Shown: positions 5,800 through 5,832 of the stretch, in pieces | Layout: every line of letters starts with the position of its first letter | Numbering within the stretch: the first letter of the stretch is position 1 | Assembly (NCBI GenBank): GCA_902494815.1 | Contig: CABUVB010000116.1 | Coordinates: forward strand, 1 to 5,832 | Direction: 5' to 3' | Length of the DNA stretch: 5,832 nucleotides | Origin: an uncultured Collinsella sp. | GTDB taxonomy: Bacteria; Actinomycetota; Coriobacteriia; Coriobacteriales; Coriobacteriaceae | The notes under the pieces: generated by a model | Seen by the model: the letters and a program-made list of their open reading frames with translations, nothing else | Database searches by the model: none | Told to the model about the DNA's origin: nothing | Program-made: the position numbers and the translations under genes

Positions 5800-5829
5800 T
5801 GTTGAATCGTATGCTGACGACTTAACAGG
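5798..5829. promoter_or_regulatory. Imperfect 13-bp dyad at the start of the importer operon
   Basis: CCTGTTGAATCGT (5798-5810) and ACGACTTAACAGG (5817-5829) are inverted repeats matching at 11 of 13 positions around a 6-nt centre. In RNA one mismatch can form a G-U pair. The dyad touches the ribosome binding site. A weak -10-like hexamer TACGAT (5806-5811, minus) lies within it. It could be an operator for a repressor of the operon, or a leader hairpin affecting translation. The -35 region would fall at the window edge, so the promoter cannot be judged. Confidence 0.5.
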
Positions 5830-5832
5830 ATA

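Noticed and set aside
2931..5825. A 964-codon open frame on the plus strand, antisense to the importer genes
   Set aside because: It is codon-aligned with the permease and binding-protein genes on the other strand. Such frames stay open because those genes avoid TTA, CTA and TCA codons. The translation is Arg/His/Asp-rich and matches no family, while the minus-strand genes have intact motifs.
1..5832. A CRISPR array, insertion sequence, tRNA or rRNA in the window
   Set aside because: No regularly spaced repeats, transposase motifs, terminal inverted repeats, tRNA cloverleaf or rRNA segments were seen; the space is almost fully taken by five intact genes.

Overview
The window is a compact, GC-rich stretch (roughly 60% by eye) with five complete protein genes, all on the minus strand. 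Minus-strand transcription runs from high to low coordinates: an amino-acid ABC importer (binding lipoprotein, permease, ATPase), then an M20-family metallopeptidase, then peptide chain release factor 1 (prfA). GC-rich third codon positions, rarity of TTA/CTA/TCA codons and the general look of the proteins suggest a high-GC Gram-positive. My best guess is Coriobacteriia, Collinsella-like. That is an impression, not a search result.

Layout: 5787-5832 is the leader of the importer operon and carries a 13-bp imperfect dyad next to the ribosome binding site. 4860-5786 encodes the solute-binding lipoprotein, 3702-4850 the permease with an unusual membrane extension at its N-terminus, and 2894-3679 the ATPase. 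The spacings of 9 and 22 nt indicate one operon. A GC-rich hairpin with a short T tail (2845-2868) follows the ATPase. 1406-2821 encodes a cytoplasmic M20 peptidase of the CPS1/PM20D1-like branch. 1161-1405 is the only sizeable gap and holds three consecutive hairpins; two of them have 15-nt loops sharing the same octamer. 93-1160 encodes RF1. 1-92 is unresolved and may hold the edge of another gene.

The importer probably delivers a polar amino acid or a small derivative to the cytoplasm. The M20 enzyme could release amino acids from peptides or N-acyl conjugates there, but the intervening terminator makes this link tentative. prfA is a housekeeping gene.

Most of the window is ordinary. The points most worth a second look are: (1) the paired hairpins with a shared loop motif upstream of prfA; (2) RF1 with Gln in place of the nearly invariant stop-codon-reading His, and Cys just after GGQ, in a window where four of five genes end in UAG and none in UGA; (3) the dyad at the importer start; (4) the twin-arginine lipoprotein signal; (5) the extended permease; (6) the PM20D1-like hydrolase beside an importer. 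I found no CRISPR array, mobile element, tRNA or rRNA.
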